DNA of 60,421 nucleotides. Source: Neobacillus jeddahensis (GTDB taxonomy: Bacteria; Bacillota; Bacilli; Bacillales; Cytobacillaceae). This document shows positions 27,907 to 36,786 of the stretch, piece by piece (within the stretch, counting starts at the first letter, position 1; each line of letters starts with the position of its first letter). Location of the stretch: contig NZ_CCAS010000024.1 of assembly GCF_000612625.1 (NCBI RefSeq), forward strand, positions 1-60,421, written 5' to 3'. The notes under the pieces were generated by a model, which saw only the letters and a program-made list of their open reading frames with translations, ran no database searches and was not told the origin of the DNA. Both the position numbers and the translations under genes were made by a program.

Positions 27907-28434
27907 ATGGATAACAATGATATATTAATTCGCTTAAGATATGCGCTAGACATCAAAAATACTGAAATGGTAGAGATCTTTAAACTTGGTGGTATGAAGG
28001 TAACAAAGGATGAAGTGCTAAAGATCCTCACGAAATCAAGGGATAGATATGATGATGAAATGGACGACTTTGAAGATGTAGCTGAGGATGAGAACCATAT
28101 TAAATGTACGAATGTGATGCTAGAGTCGTTCCTAAATGGCTTCATTATTTTTAAAAGAGGAAAACAAGAGCCCAAACCAGGCCAATCTGCTACACCAGAA
28201 CTGATTTTAAAGAATCATGCCAATGTGAATAATGTTGTTCTAAAGAAACTGAAAATCGCTCTAGCCTTAACGAGTGAGGACATTATTGAGATATTAGCAG
28301 AAGCGGGTGTGACGATCACCAAGGGTGAACTTAGCGCATTATTAAGAAAAGAAGGACATAAGAATTACAAAGAGTGCGGCGATAAATACGCTCGAAATTT
28401 CTTAAAAGGTTTAGCGTTTAAATATAGGTCATAA
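27907..28434 (+). CDS. DUF1456 (YehS-like) protein
   Basis: 175-aa protein with two copies of the DUF1456 unit: NDILIRLRYALDIKNTEMVE at the start and NNVVLKKLKIALALTSEDII near residue 105, each followed by a G-(M/V)-x-(V/I)-TK helix-turn element. Between them lies an acidic linker (DDEMDDFEDVAEDEN). The family is widespread but without a defined function; the duplicated helical unit suggests nucleic-acid or protein binding. GGAGG lies 6-7 bases before the start codon. Confidence 0.75.
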   Translation: MDNNDILIRLRYALDIKNTEMVEIFKLGGMKVTKDEVLKILTKSRDRYDDEMDDFEDVAEDENHIKCTNVMLESFLNGFIIFKRGKQEPKPGQSATPELILKNHANVNNVVLKKLKIALALTSEDIIEILAEAGVTITKGELSALLRKEGHKNYKECGDKYARNFLKGLAFKYRS

Positions 28435-28453
28435 TAGAAATTGTTAAAAGAAT

Positions 28454-28480
28454 AACCCAGTCTTGCCTCAGGACTGGGTT
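28454..28480. terminator. Terminator between convergent genes
   Basis: AACCCAGTC (28454-28462) pairs perfectly with GACTGGGTT (28472-28480). It lies between two converging genes, with a better T-run (TTATTCTTTT) on the minus side. Confidence 0.7.
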
Positions 28481-28539
28481 ATTGATTGTTCTTTGTGTAG
28501 TATTCCTGGTGATACTACCACTCCCATAATTTCCTCAGA

Positions 28540-29073
28540 TTAAGCATGCTGTTTTCTTTTATTTTTTTTCACTTTGCCAAACGGCTTTAAATAAGTAATA
28601 ACCGTCATAAAAGCCAAACAGAATAAATTAAAACTAGCCGTGATAATAATTGATAACCAAGTTGATTGAAATTGTGAGTTTTGTAAAGCGATAAAGCCAT
28701 TCTCTTCAACTAGATTTACTAAAACTACTGACCATTTATTTAAAAATAAAATCCCAATCATAATCGTCAAAATGGTTAATACAAATTTAATCAATACCCA
28801 ATAATGCTTGACCAATCCCCATTGTGTCCACATAGATAACATAAGTCCCGTAAATAAAGTCAATAATGCAGGATACTTAAGTAAGTTTTCATCGATGATA
28901 TCCATACTAGCGAGAGTATAATAAAGCTGTTCTCCATTAGCAGCGTTCTGTAAATAAACCCCCAATAACAACATCCCCAATGTTCCACCAATCCATGAGG
29001 CAACGGAAAGGACATGAATGGCCACTAAGATACTTTTTTTCTTTTGATTGAGTCGATAAGCCATAAGTAACAT
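28540..29073 (-). CDS. Integral membrane protein, DUF2269-like
   Basis: 177 aa with four hydrophobic helices: ILVAIHVLSVASWIGGTLGMLLLGVYL, LLTLFTGLMLSMWTQWGLV, WVLIKFVLTILTIMIGILFL and WLSIIITASFNLFCLAFMTVI, ending in a Lys-rich tail. The HVLSVASWIGG start resembles DUF2269/CopD-like proteins, in which the His in the first helix may bind metal or heme. Function is inferred only. It is divergent from a two-component system about 180 bp away. Confidence 0.6.
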   Translation of the reverse strand: MLLMAYRLNQKKKSILVAIHVLSVASWIGGTLGMLLLGVYLQNAANGEQLYYTLASMDIIDENLLKYPALLTLFTGLMLSMWTQWGLVKHYWVLIKFVLTILTIMIGILFLNKWSVVLVNLVEENGFIALQNSQFQSTWLSIIITASFNLFCLAFMTVITYLKPFGKVKKNKRKQHA

Positions 29074-29251
29074 TCCTCGATTCTTCTATATTTCATTTAT
29101 TATTATCTCTGGTGTTTCACTATGTATTAAAGGTAACAAAGAAATGTTGTGAACTTGTTGCGGACCTATACGGTTTTCATGAAATTTACAAGAGCTAAAA
29201 AAGCTTAGGGTATAATATGGAAAACGGTTTAAAGTTAAAGGAGTAAATACG

Positions 29252-29932
29252 ATGGCTGAAACAATCTTATTAGTAGATGACGAAGTAAAAGTGTTAGATT
29301 TTATGCGTTCGTTTTTAGAAAATGAAGGTTATGAAATTGTCACAGCTCAATCGGGAATCGAGGCACTGGCTAGAGTAAATGAAATACAACCATCATTGGT
29401 AGTACTAGATTGGATGATGCCCAATATGAGTGGCCTTGACGTTTGTCGTGAAATTAGAAAGGCTAGTAAAGTCGGAATTATCATGGTGACAGCAAAATCA
29501 GATGAGATGGACAAGATTGTTGGTCTTGAAATAGGCGCTGACGATTATATGACAAAGCCATTTTCATTAAGGGAATTATTAGCGCGGATACGGTCTGTAT
29601 TACGTAGAATAGGGGATAATCACACAATCGAGGAGAACTTAGTGAGAGGAGATATCACTATATCTGTTTCACAGTACCGTGTTTGGAAGCATGGGGAGGA
29701 AATAACGATGACCCCAACAGAATTCAAGCTTTTATTAACTTTAGCTGAAAAGCCAGGCATTGTGTTCAGTCGACTTCAGTTACTAAAAGCAGCTTTAGAA
29801 GATGATCTATTAAATGTTGAACGAACGGTAGATGCCCACATAAGCCGATTAAGGAAAAAAATTGAAAATGATCTATCAAATCCAAAATATATTCAAACGG
29901 TATATGGATTTGGATATCGGTTTGGTGAATAA
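29252..29932 (+). CDS. OmpR/PhoB-family response regulator
   Basis: 226 aa. The receiver domain (LLVDDEVKVLDFM; phospho-acceptor Asp in LVVLDWMMPNMSGLDV; Lys in YMTKPFSLRELLARI) is followed by a winged-helix effector (MTPTEFKLLLTLAEKPGIVFSR, VDAHISRLRKKI, GFGYRFGE). It is immediately followed by its cognate kinase, 2 bp apart. Ribosome site AAAGGAG. TATAAT at 29211-29216 is the likely -10 box, but the best -35 (TTTACA) is 20 bp away. Regulon unknown. Confidence 0.9.
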   Translation: MAETILLVDDEVKVLDFMRSFLENEGYEIVTAQSGIEALARVNEIQPSLVVLDWMMPNMSGLDVCREIRKASKVGIIMVTAKSDEMDKIVGLEIGADDYMTKPFSLRELLARIRSVLRRIGDNHTIEENLVRGDITISVSQYRVWKHGEEITMTPTEFKLLLTLAEKPGIVFSRLQLLKAALEDDLLNVERTVDAHISRLRKKIENDLSNPKYIQTVYGFGYRFGE

Positions 29933-29934
29933 CA

Positions 29935-31299
29935 ATGGGGCTACACCGGAAGATCTTTTTAGCATTAGCTATCGCTATAGTGGGGATTAGTTTTGTGTTT
30001 ATTTTACTTACCCATCTGACAGTGAAAGGCTCTATTGAAGCAGGTATAAAGGAAACAAGAGGTAAAGAAATTACAAACCTTACCAAAGAGCTAACTACTT
30101 TTTTTATTAATCATAATCATTCATGGGAAAATATTGAACAATTAAAAGTGCTAGAAAACATCCATCAGGATGATCCGGAAATTCTCGTAATGGATAGACA
30201 GCATCATGTTATTTTAAAAAAGGGAGATGCTCCTAATAAATTGGTTCAATATTTAGGGATCAAACATGAATTGACCATTGAACATGAGCGAGCGGGTGAA
30301 TTCTTTTATTATGACCCAGAAATTGCTAATTTTAATAAAATTATGATTGGAATTCCCATTTCAGTGGTAATTCTCCTTATTGGATGTGGCTCTTTACTCA
30401 TTATTATTTCTCTCATCATTGCGTATCGTTTATCAAAGTGGATCGCGGCTCCACTTCGAATTCTTTTGCCGATGATTGATCGGTTGGGTAAAGGGGAACT
30501 GGGAATACAAGCTCCAGTCCAAACAAAGGATGAATATGGGAAAATAGCAGAAGCTTTTAATCATATGTCAAAAGAGCTGGAGCAAGCGGAAATGGTCCGC
30601 AGGAATCTTACCGCGGATGTAGCTCATGAACTTAGAACTCCTCTTTCTATTATTAGTGGAAAATTGGATGTTTTACAGTATCAAGGACAAATGATTAAGC
30701 CAGAGGCCTTGCTGCCATTACAAGATGAACTCATTCGACTGAATCAATTAGTAGAAGATTTAAGAATATTATCATTGGCCGAGGCAGGAAAATTAGAATT
30801 AAAGAAAATCCCTACTAATATGTTGGACCTAGCTTACCAACTGCTATCAGCGATAGGACCGCTGGCTGAAGAAAAAGGGATTTCTATGAAAATAGATAAT
30901 CAAACAAATGATCCAATTATATGTGTTGACCCAGATCGAATGAAGCAAGTTTTTCTAAATTTACTAACCAATGCAATACGATATACGCCTAATTATGGAA
31001 CGATTTTCTTTCGTTTAATGGAAGAAGATCCTCATTATTTGAAGGTAACGGTTGAAGATACAGGGATAGGAATAGAGAAGGAACACTTGTCACACCTTTT
31101 TGACCGCTTTTATCGTACGGATGACGCGAGAACGAGATATAGTGGTGGGACAGGCTTAGGTCTAGCAATCGCCAAACAATATGTCCTGTCGCATGATGGC
31201 ATTATTGAAGTAAAGAGTATGGTTAATCAGGGAACTAGTTTCATTATTCAGCTGCCAAATGATATCTCTAAAATAGAAAAGATTAATAATGGACAATAG
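29935..31299 (+). CDS. Membrane sensor histidine kinase
   Basis: 454 aa. Two membrane helices (residues about 7-27 and 142-163) flank an outer sensor domain. A HAMP linker follows (YRLSKWIAAPLRILLPMIDRLG), then HisKA with the phospho-acceptor His in VAHELRTPLS, and an HATPase domain with N, G1 and G2 boxes (LLTNAIRY, DTGIGIE, GGTGLGLAIAKQY). It pairs with the OmpR-type regulator just upstream. The input signal is unknown. Confidence 0.9.
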   Translation: MGLHRKIFLALAIAIVGISFVFILLTHLTVKGSIEAGIKETRGKEITNLTKELTTFFINHNHSWENIEQLKVLENIHQDDPEILVMDRQHHVILKKGDAPNKLVQYLGIKHELTIEHERAGEFFYYDPEIANFNKIMIGIPISVVILLIGCGSLLIIISLIIAYRLSKWIAAPLRILLPMIDRLGKGELGIQAPVQTKDEYGKIAEAFNHMSKELEQAEMVRRNLTADVAHELRTPLSIISGKLDVLQYQGQMIKPEALLPLQDELIRLNQLVEDLRILSLAEAGKLELKKIPTNMLDLAYQLLSAIGPLAEEKGISMKIDNQTNDPIICVDPDRMKQVFLNLLTNAIRYTPNYGTIFFRLMEEDPHYLKVTVEDTGIGIEKEHLSHLFDRFYRTDDARTRYSGGTGLGLAIAKQYVLSHDGIIEVKSMVNQGTSFIIQLPNDISKIEKINNGQ

Positions 31300-31350
31300 C
31301 AGACGGTAATAAGCGCTGATAAAGTTCCTCGCTTTCCCGTCTGCTTTATT
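31298..31350. terminator. Terminator between convergent genes
   Basis: AGCAGACGG (31298-31306) pairs with CCGTCTGCT (31337-31345), followed by TTATTT. It begins within the last codons of the kinase gene and is shared with the convergent gene. Confidence 0.65.
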
Positions 31351-31391
31351 TAGATCCACTGATTAAAATGTTTTTGCAGTGATATTCAAAT

Positions 31392-32123
31392 TCAGGCCCA
31401 TTTTTCCAAAAATCTGCTTCGAACCTGCACTGACCAGTCTTGTAGGGCTTCCTGCCATTGGCCACTATTAAAAAATTGCTCAATCGAATCGGAGGCGTCA
31501 GAGAACCAAACGACGAGCTTAACTGGTGCAAGCTGTCCAATCCAAATCCCGCCTGCCTGATCCAGCATCGTATCTTCGATAACCAAAAGAATAGGGAGAC
31601 CCTTTTGGTAGGCCATGGCTGGTTCAATTTGTAAAAATGGGGAATAGGGCTCCTGTTTGTCTGTTGGACGCGCTGGTTGCAATAGAGCTGCCGTAAAGCC
31701 ATAACTGGAGTTAACCATTCTTCGAATCTGTTGCAAGGAAGTATCATCATTTTGTTCCGTTGTTGGCAAAGTTTTCGGGAAGAGGAGCTCATTTTTGATT
31801 TCCTTAAACATCCGAATAATAAATTGCTGTTGTTTCGTGTAGGGTGGTTCCGGGGGGATCGAACCAAGCGAAGAAAGACCTTGCTGACTGAAAAAAACGG
31901 GAATTCTAAATAGGGCAGTCACCGTACTATTTAAATCTTGTAAATCCTGTTGGAGCTGTTCCATCTCATTCTTACTCGCCGATACAGCTCTTCTCACTGG
32001 TACAGGACTACTTGCTGGTTCATCATTACGCACCGATACAATCGTCTTTACCGATTCATCGGCCTGATCTTCCTTCTTTTTTTTCTCCTTTTTGTCATTA
32101 CTTTTTTTATCCTTACTCGACAT
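31392..32123 (-). CDS. Hypothetical protein with disordered Lys-rich N-terminus
   Basis: 243 aa. The first 50 residues are a charged low-complexity run (KDKKSNDKKEKKKKEDQADE), followed by a coiled segment (NEMEQLQQDLQDLNSTVTAL) and a C-terminal domain from about residue 100 with the strand GLPILLVIEDTMLDQAGGIWIGQ and a Trp-rich end (VVWFSDASD, WQEALQDWSVQVRSRFLEKW). No signal peptide or membrane helix. Not recognised. It is single and minus-strand, with a terminator shared with the kinase gene. Confidence 0.5.
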   Translation of the reverse strand: MSSKDKKSNDKKEKKKKEDQADESVKTIVSVRNDEPASSPVPVRRAVSASKNEMEQLQQDLQDLNSTVTALFRIPVFFSQQGLSSLGSIPPEPPYTKQQQFIIRMFKEIKNELLFPKTLPTTEQNDDTSLQQIRRMVNSSYGFTAALLQPARPTDKQEPYSPFLQIEPAMAYQKGLPILLVIEDTMLDQAGGIWIGQLAPVKLVVWFSDASDSIEQFFNSGQWQEALQDWSVQVRSRFLEKWA

Positions 32124-32331
32124 CTACTATCACCTCAATAGTAAAGATATTCAGACGTTATTGGGAGTGATTGGGCAAATATCACAAAATATTAACTAGT
32201 TGTTTTGCTGATCCAGCATGAATAAAATTAGATGTTTGAATTCCCCTTTGACGAATAGTCTGTGGGCTTTTTTTATGGGGAAGGAAAAGCTGATAAATGT
32301 AAACAAAAATTTACTATTTTATATATATTAC

Positions 32332-32369
32332 TTGATTTAGTGTAAAAATAGTAATAATATAATTACTAT
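32332..32369 (+). promoter_or_regulatory. Promoter with overlapping MarR operator
   Basis: TTGATT (32332-32337), 17 bp and TAATAT (32355-32360) form a promoter. The perfect inverted repeat ATAGTAAT-N6-ATTACTAT (32348-32369) covers the -10 box, the expected place for autorepression by the MarR protein encoded 19 bp downstream. Confidence 0.65.
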
Positions 32370-32387
32370 ATTGGAAGGTGATCTTAA

Positions 32388-32819
32388 ATGAATGAAGACA
32401 TTGCAAAAGAATACATTGCGTTGATCCCAAACCTATTTGGTAGTTTTAGCGAATTGAACAAGGGTTCTGTGGAGTTGTCTCATATGCAGAATCACGTCAT
32501 CGAGTTTATGTATATGCAACAAAGAGCATTAAATCTGAAGGACATCAGTATGGGGCTAGATATTGCTAAGCAGCAATTATCCAATATTATTAGTGATTTA
32601 GAAGCGGAAGGCTACCTGGTTAAAGTTTCTGATCCCAAGGATAAACGGGCGGTCTTGGTATCCTTGACAACAAGGGGAACGGAAATTGTCGGGGAAAAAT
32701 GGGCAAAGATTTATCAAAGGTTTAGCGATAATCTAACGAAATTAAGTGAGGAAGAGAAATTGGATTTAAACTTTGCGCTTCACAAAGTAAATTTCTTACT
32801 AAAAAAATTGGAGGAATAA
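32388..32819 (+). CDS. MarR-family regulator
   Basis: 143 aa. Winged helix in LNLKDISMGLDIAKQQLSNIISDLEAEGYL with wing KVSDPKDKRAVLVSL, and flanking dimer helices. A palindrome over its own promoter suggests autorepression. Its stop is followed within 3 bp by a small membrane-protein gene, which is probably a regulated partner. Ribosome site GGAAGGTG. The ligand is unknown. Confidence 0.85.
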   Translation: MNEDIAKEYIALIPNLFGSFSELNKGSVELSHMQNHVIEFMYMQQRALNLKDISMGLDIAKQQLSNIISDLEAEGYLVKVSDPKDKRAVLVSLTTRGTEIVGEKWAKIYQRFSDNLTKLSEEEKLDLNFALHKVNFLLKKLEE

Positions 32820-32822
32820 AGC

Positions 32823-32990
32823 ATGAGTCAACGGGAACGGGTATCCATCATGAGTATTGGTGTAATTATGGGGGTCGTGTTTGGTTTAATCTATAACGAC
32901 ATGACGAAATGTCTGGTAACGGGTATTGTGGTCGCAGCGGTGATCACGGTGATGCTAAGCCAACAAGCAAAAAAGGCCACTCGTAAATAA
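32823..32990 (+). CDS. 55-aa two-helix membrane protein
   Basis: A short gene starting MSQRERVSIMSIGVIMGVVF and ending QQAKKATRK. Two hydrophobic stretches (IMSIGVIMGVVFGLIY and CLVTGIVVAAVITVML) are separated by the short polar loop NDMTK. It is translated from ATG 32823 behind TTGGAGGA, which overlaps the end of the MarR gene, and is followed by a terminator. So it is co-transcribed with the MarR gene. Function unknown. Confidence 0.7.
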   Translation: MSQRERVSIMSIGVIMGVVFGLIYNDMTKCLVTGIVVAAVITVMLSQQAKKATRK

Positions 32991-33009
32991 GAATGTAAAA
33001 AATTATTTT

Positions 33010-33034
33010 CCCTCAAATGTTGAGGGACTTTTTT
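33010..33034 (+). terminator. Intrinsic terminator
   Basis: CCCTCAA-ATG-TTGAGGG (33010-33026) followed by ACTTTTTT. Confidence 0.85.
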
Positions 33035-33199
33035 CATTCCATAAAAATTTTCCAAGGACAAGATGAATCTTAATGGTACTATCAATCGTATTCTAAGACT
33101 ATATATATATTTATCTGACTTCATTTACCCATGTTTAATCTATTATTTGAATGATCAGGCAGCATATATACGAGAAATAGGAACTAGAGGGATGTATGT

Positions 33200-35569
33200 A
33201 TGAATAAGCAATTAATAATAAATGCCGATGCATGCTATCGGCTGGCCGAGCAGAAGGCTGCTGATTATTTTCAAACACTTTATCGCCAGGTCCAGCAGAA
33301 GAGCTATGTCCCTACCTTAACTAACGATCTCCAATCGTGGAAACATAACCATATCCATCACCCGATCCTTTCTCTTTTTTCGCGCAAAAAGGGAAAAGCT
33401 AATACGGAAGGGTATCAGCAATATATCCGCTGGCTTGATGCCGCTGGAAAATTAGTTCCCTACCTGGACCGAAGCATCTCTTATTTGTATATGCGCGATC
33501 TGGGAAAATCATTGGCATTACCCGAAACACAAACAAGGGTGAGACAAGTCATTGATAGTTTAAAAACACATTTGACATCGAAGCAGGTAGACAATGAGGA
33601 AACGATTAGTATGGCCGGATTGTACCGGTGGGCTCAAAAGGAAGGCATTGAATTGACAATGATTTGGGTGATAAACAAGCTAAAGCTGGTATCCAGCCAT
33701 ATTCCAATCGGGATGGATTCTGAGCACGCTCAACGTAAATTAATCAAAATCATTGCCGGCGTCCTCATGCATGCATACGAAGAGTTGGACGAGAAGCTAA
33801 CTCCATCAGAGCGTAGTCAGAAGCTTATTGATGCCGTTAGGATCGGCTATTCCTACGGTCTCTCCTATCCCTTTATTGATGATCTGTTGGATGCAAATGT
33901 CCTATCGCCCCGTGAGAAAAAGCAATATGCTGAGATGATCCGAACCACTCTGATTACCGGGGATGTACCGGATATAGATGAATGGACGGGCAAGAATAGG
34001 GAATTGATTCAGTATATTCATTCCGAACTTCGCGAGGCCTTTGAGTATATTAAGAATCACCACCTGCCTAGGACACGACAATCCTTTTTCGAACAATCGT
34101 ATGTGTTTTTTCACTCCCAAGAGGTGGACCGGGAAAAGGATTTGTCCAATCCTCATTATACGAATGAAGAGCTGTATATCCCTGTCATTATAAAGTCGTC
34201 TTCTTCTCGGTTGATTGCGCGATCGGTCATCAGTGCCCCGGAAGATGAGGGCTTCGATAACCGGACCTTCTATTATGGAATCTACAATCAACTCGCGGAT
34301 GATTTTACTGATATGTTTGATGATCTAAAAGGGGGGGCTGTTACACCGTATACCTACTATCTTACTTACCATCAGCAGCGTCCGGATTTGATCAATCCGT
34401 TTGAATTATACTGGACAGTCATCTCCCATTTAATCCATCATGTGTACCAGTCTGATCCGAAGACCTGTGAAGTCATCCTTGATCGGGCTATAAACGGATT
34501 AAAACGATACAAGGAACGGATGGGACTTGAAAAATATAATGAGGTAATGGAACTATTTGCTTCAGGCCAACCGACCTTTAATCGGCTTATCCAACAATTG
34601 GTCCGTAAAGCAGATGATGTGGATTTCTTTGACAAACTTCTAAGAGATCATATGATTGCTCAGCTGCGACAGGAGCGGCAGGAGCAGGATGATTTTTTAG
34701 AAACAATTGAAACGGTTCGTACTGAAATTAACCATTTGTTGACGATTCCTACCCTTGAGCCAGCTACTTTGATGAAGGAGCCACTAGTGGATGCGGCTAA
34801 TTATAGCCTCGCAGGGGATGGCAAGCGACTGCGGCCGATCGTGACGTGGGTCATGGGGGTGAACCAATATGGTTTAAACCCTTCTGCAATCGTTCCATTA
34901 TTGAAATCATTGGAGTATATGCACACGGCATCCCTAATTTTTGATGATCTGCCTTCTCAGGATAATGCGTCTGTACGTAGGGGACGTCCAACCGTGCATC
35001 AGGTCTATAATATTGCGATCGCGGAGCTAACTGGTTTGTTTCTGACCCAGAAGGCAATTGAAGAACAAACTGAGTTGGATCAGTTCGATGCGAAAACAGT
35101 CCTTCAGTTGATTCAATATTCTGCCCAAATCACGGAGGTAATGTGTATGGGGCAGGCGATGGATTTGGATTCGAAAGGGAAACGGTTGACAGTGGAACAA
35201 TTGAATCAACTGTGCTTTTATAAAACGGGTATCGCCTTTGAAGCATCTTTGATTATGCCAGCGATTCTTGCTAAGGCAAATGAGTCTGAGCGGGAGGCGT
35301 TGAAAACATTCGCCCGTCATGCCGGGATTGCCTTTCAGATTAAGGATGATTTGCTTGATGTGGAAGGGGATGTGAGCTTGCTCGGTAAACCGATTGGCCA
35401 AGATGCCGAGAATAATAATTCGACGTTTGTGTCGATTCTTGGTCTCGACGGGGCGAAGAAGGAGATGTGGGATCACTACTGTCTTGCGATCGAAGCGTTG
35501 CAGGAGGTTCCACGCAATACCGCGTTCCTGAAGCATTTCATGAATTATATTGTCAATCGTGATCATTGA
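33200..35569 (+). CDS. Double-domain class I isoprenoid synthase (polyprenyl synthetase fused to a second synthase-like domain)
   Basis: 789 aa. The C-terminal part (about 500-789) is a trans-prenyl diphosphate synthase: GDGKRLRP substrate Lys/Arg, first Asp-rich motif DDLPSQDNASVRRGRPT near 582, and second motif KDDLLDVEGD near 715. The N-terminal part (about 1-490) is all-helical and has its own Asp-rich motifs, IDDLLDA near 226 and QLADDFTDMFDD near 363. Their spacing is close to that of the C-terminal pair, so it looks like a second class I synthase fold. Such fusions could make a prenyl diphosphate and then cyclise or further extend it. Starts at ATG with a modest ribosome site; terminator follows. 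Confidence 0.7.
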   Translation: MNKQLIINADACYRLAEQKAADYFQTLYRQVQQKSYVPTLTNDLQSWKHNHIHHPILSLFSRKKGKANTEGYQQYIRWLDAAGKLVPYLDRSISYLYMRDLGKSLALPETQTRVRQVIDSLKTHLTSKQVDNEETISMAGLYRWAQKEGIELTMIWVINKLKLVSSHIPIGMDSEHAQRKLIKIIAGVLMHAYEELDEKLTPSERSQKLIDAVRIGYSYGLSYPFIDDLLDANVLSPREKKQYAEMIRTTLITGDVPDIDEWTGKNRELIQYIHSELREAFEYIKNHHLPRTRQSFFEQSYVFFHSQEVDREKDLSNPHYTNEELYIPVIIKSSSSRLIARSVISAPEDEGFDNRTFYYGIYNQLADDFTDMFDDLKGGAVTPYTYYLTYHQQRPDLINPFELYWTVISHLIHHVYQSDPKTCEVILDRAINGLKRYKERMGLEKYNEVMELFASGQPTFNRLIQQLVRKADDVDFFDKLLRDHMIAQLRQERQEQDDFLETIETVRTEINHLLTIPTLEPATLMKEPLVDAANYSLAGDGKRLRPIVTWVMGVNQYGLNPSAIVPLLKSLEYMHTASLIFDDLPSQDNASVRRGRPTVHQVYNIAIAELTGLFLTQKAIEEQTELDQFDAKTVLQLIQYSAQITEVMCMGQAMDLDSKGKRLTVEQLNQLCFYKTGIAFEASLIMPAILAKANESEREALKTFARHAGIAFQIKDDLLDVEGDVSLLGKPIGQDAENNNSTFVSILGLDGAKKEMWDHYCLAIEALQEVPRNTAFLKHFMNYIVNRDH

Positions 35570-35586
35570 GTGATGGTCAGCAGCAT

Positions 35587-35628
35587 AAAAGCGCACGATC
35601 CACTATGAATTGGAGCGTGCGCTTTTAT
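35587..35628 (+). terminator. Intrinsic terminator
   Basis: AAAAGCGCACG (35587-35597) pairs perfectly with CGTGCGCTTTT (35615-35625). Confidence 0.8.
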
Positions 35629-35953
35629 AGTGTTATCTATTTTTCCCTTTATCGCCTCTTAAGATCATACAGGTGGAACTTGATTTCGCTACCAATGACT
35701 CGGTCTCATCATAGACTGAGCAATCGATTAGTAAATTTTTGTCAAGAAAAAGGTAGGGTATGATTGGTTGTGAAATATAGACAAAATATGGGATTGACAT
35801 TTTTAGGGATTGAATTCACTATGGAGATATAGTGATAGCTTAGGAGTGCTTCTTAGAATGGGGAGCAGTAACTTGCTCTTTATTTTTAGAAATGAAATAG
35901 TGGGTTTTCGATCGTATGTTTGCCTTTTAGGAGGATTATGATCATTGTTCGCT

Positions 35954-35985
35954 GTCGCACTCTTACAGAGTGCGTGGATTGAAAT
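35954..35985 (+). repeat. Solitary type I-C CRISPR repeat
   Basis: 32 bp, the same length as the array repeat and identical except in the loop region (TTACA in place of GTATG). The stem here is CGCACTCT-TAC-AGAGTGCG, an 8-bp perfect hairpin, followed by the intact handle TGGATTGAAAT. The five bases before it, TCGCT, are the same as the end of the array leader. It lies 28 bp before a GyrI-like gene and 11.3 kb from the array, with no second repeat nearby. Confidence 0.85.
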
Positions 35986-36013
35986 AAGAGGATAAAGGAT
36001 TGATCTAATCTTC

Positions 36014-36634
36014 ATGACTGAAAAGGTGGATTATAAAAAAACGTTTAAGAGCTTATATATACCAAAAGCAAAGCCGGAAATCATAGATGTCCCCTCGATG
36101 AAGTTTATCATGGTCGAGGGCACAGGTGATCCGAATGGTCCCGAATTTGGGCAAGCGGTTGAAGCATTATTTACACTAAGTTATGCTGTGAAAATGTCCT
36201 ATAAATCAACAGAAGTCCCGCCAGGTTATTATGAATACACTGTTTTCCCGCTTGAGGGAATTTGGGATCTAGTTGATCTATCAATGTCTGAAAGAGATAA
36301 AAACAATTTTAAATACACCTTGATGATTCGTCAGCCCGATTTTTTAACAAATGTATGGTTTGAGACATTTTTGGCACAAACCAAAAAGAAAAAGCCAAAT
36401 TCTTACCTAGACAAGGTTATGTTCAGTGAAATGACTGATGGATTATGCTGTCAAATGCTGCATAAGGGTAGCTACGATGATGAGCCCGTCAGCTTTGAAC
36501 TAATGGAGAAATTTTGTGAAGAACAAGGATATATTCGGATAAGTAAAACACACCGAGAAATCTATTTATCCGACCCACGAAGGACAGATCGTGAGAAATT
36601 GAAGACTGTGTTAAGATTCAAGATTACTAAATAA
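36014..36634 (+). CDS. GyrI-like small-molecule-binding domain protein
   Basis: 206 aa. IDVPSMKFIMVEGTGDPNGP opens a GyrI/AraC-effector-like beta-alpha domain; PPGYYEYTVFPLEGIWDLVD and PNSYLDKVMFSEMTDGLC continue it. No DNA-binding region. This group (stand-alone GyrI-like proteins) binds small hydrophobic molecules, and some hydrolyse electrophilic toxins. The start is ATG 36014; AAAGGA lies some 15 bases ahead, so spacing is long. Its leader contains a lone CRISPR repeat. Confidence 0.75.
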   Translation: MTEKVDYKKTFKSLYIPKAKPEIIDVPSMKFIMVEGTGDPNGPEFGQAVEALFTLSYAVKMSYKSTEVPPGYYEYTVFPLEGIWDLVDLSMSERDKNNFKYTLMIRQPDFLTNVWFETFLAQTKKKKPNSYLDKVMFSEMTDGLCCQMLHKGSYDDEPVSFELMEKFCEEQGYIRISKTHREIYLSDPRRTDREKLKTVLRFKITK

Positions 36635-36640
36635 AATTTT

Positions 36641-36676
36641 AAGGGTCAGTCCACAAGATTAGGACTGACCCTTTTG
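36641..36676 (+). terminator. Intrinsic terminator
   Basis: AAGGGTCAGTCC (36641-36652) pairs perfectly with GGACTGACCCTT (36662-36673), with TTT following. Confidence 0.85.
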
Positions 36677-36786
36677 GAGATATTGCGATAATTGAGAAAA
36701 TCTCGAAATTTGTCGAATTTCATCTATATGAATGGTATGATAGTGCTAAAGTAGTATAAAAGGGTTGTTTTTCGGAGGAAAAAGTC

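Larger units (their letters stand above)
35570..36013. other. 444-bp gap holding a terminator and a lone CRISPR repeat
   Basis: Contains the terminator of the isoprenoid synthase gene (35587-35628) and, close to the next gene, an intact-looking CRISPR repeat (35954-35985). No coding gene is evident. Confidence 0.6.
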
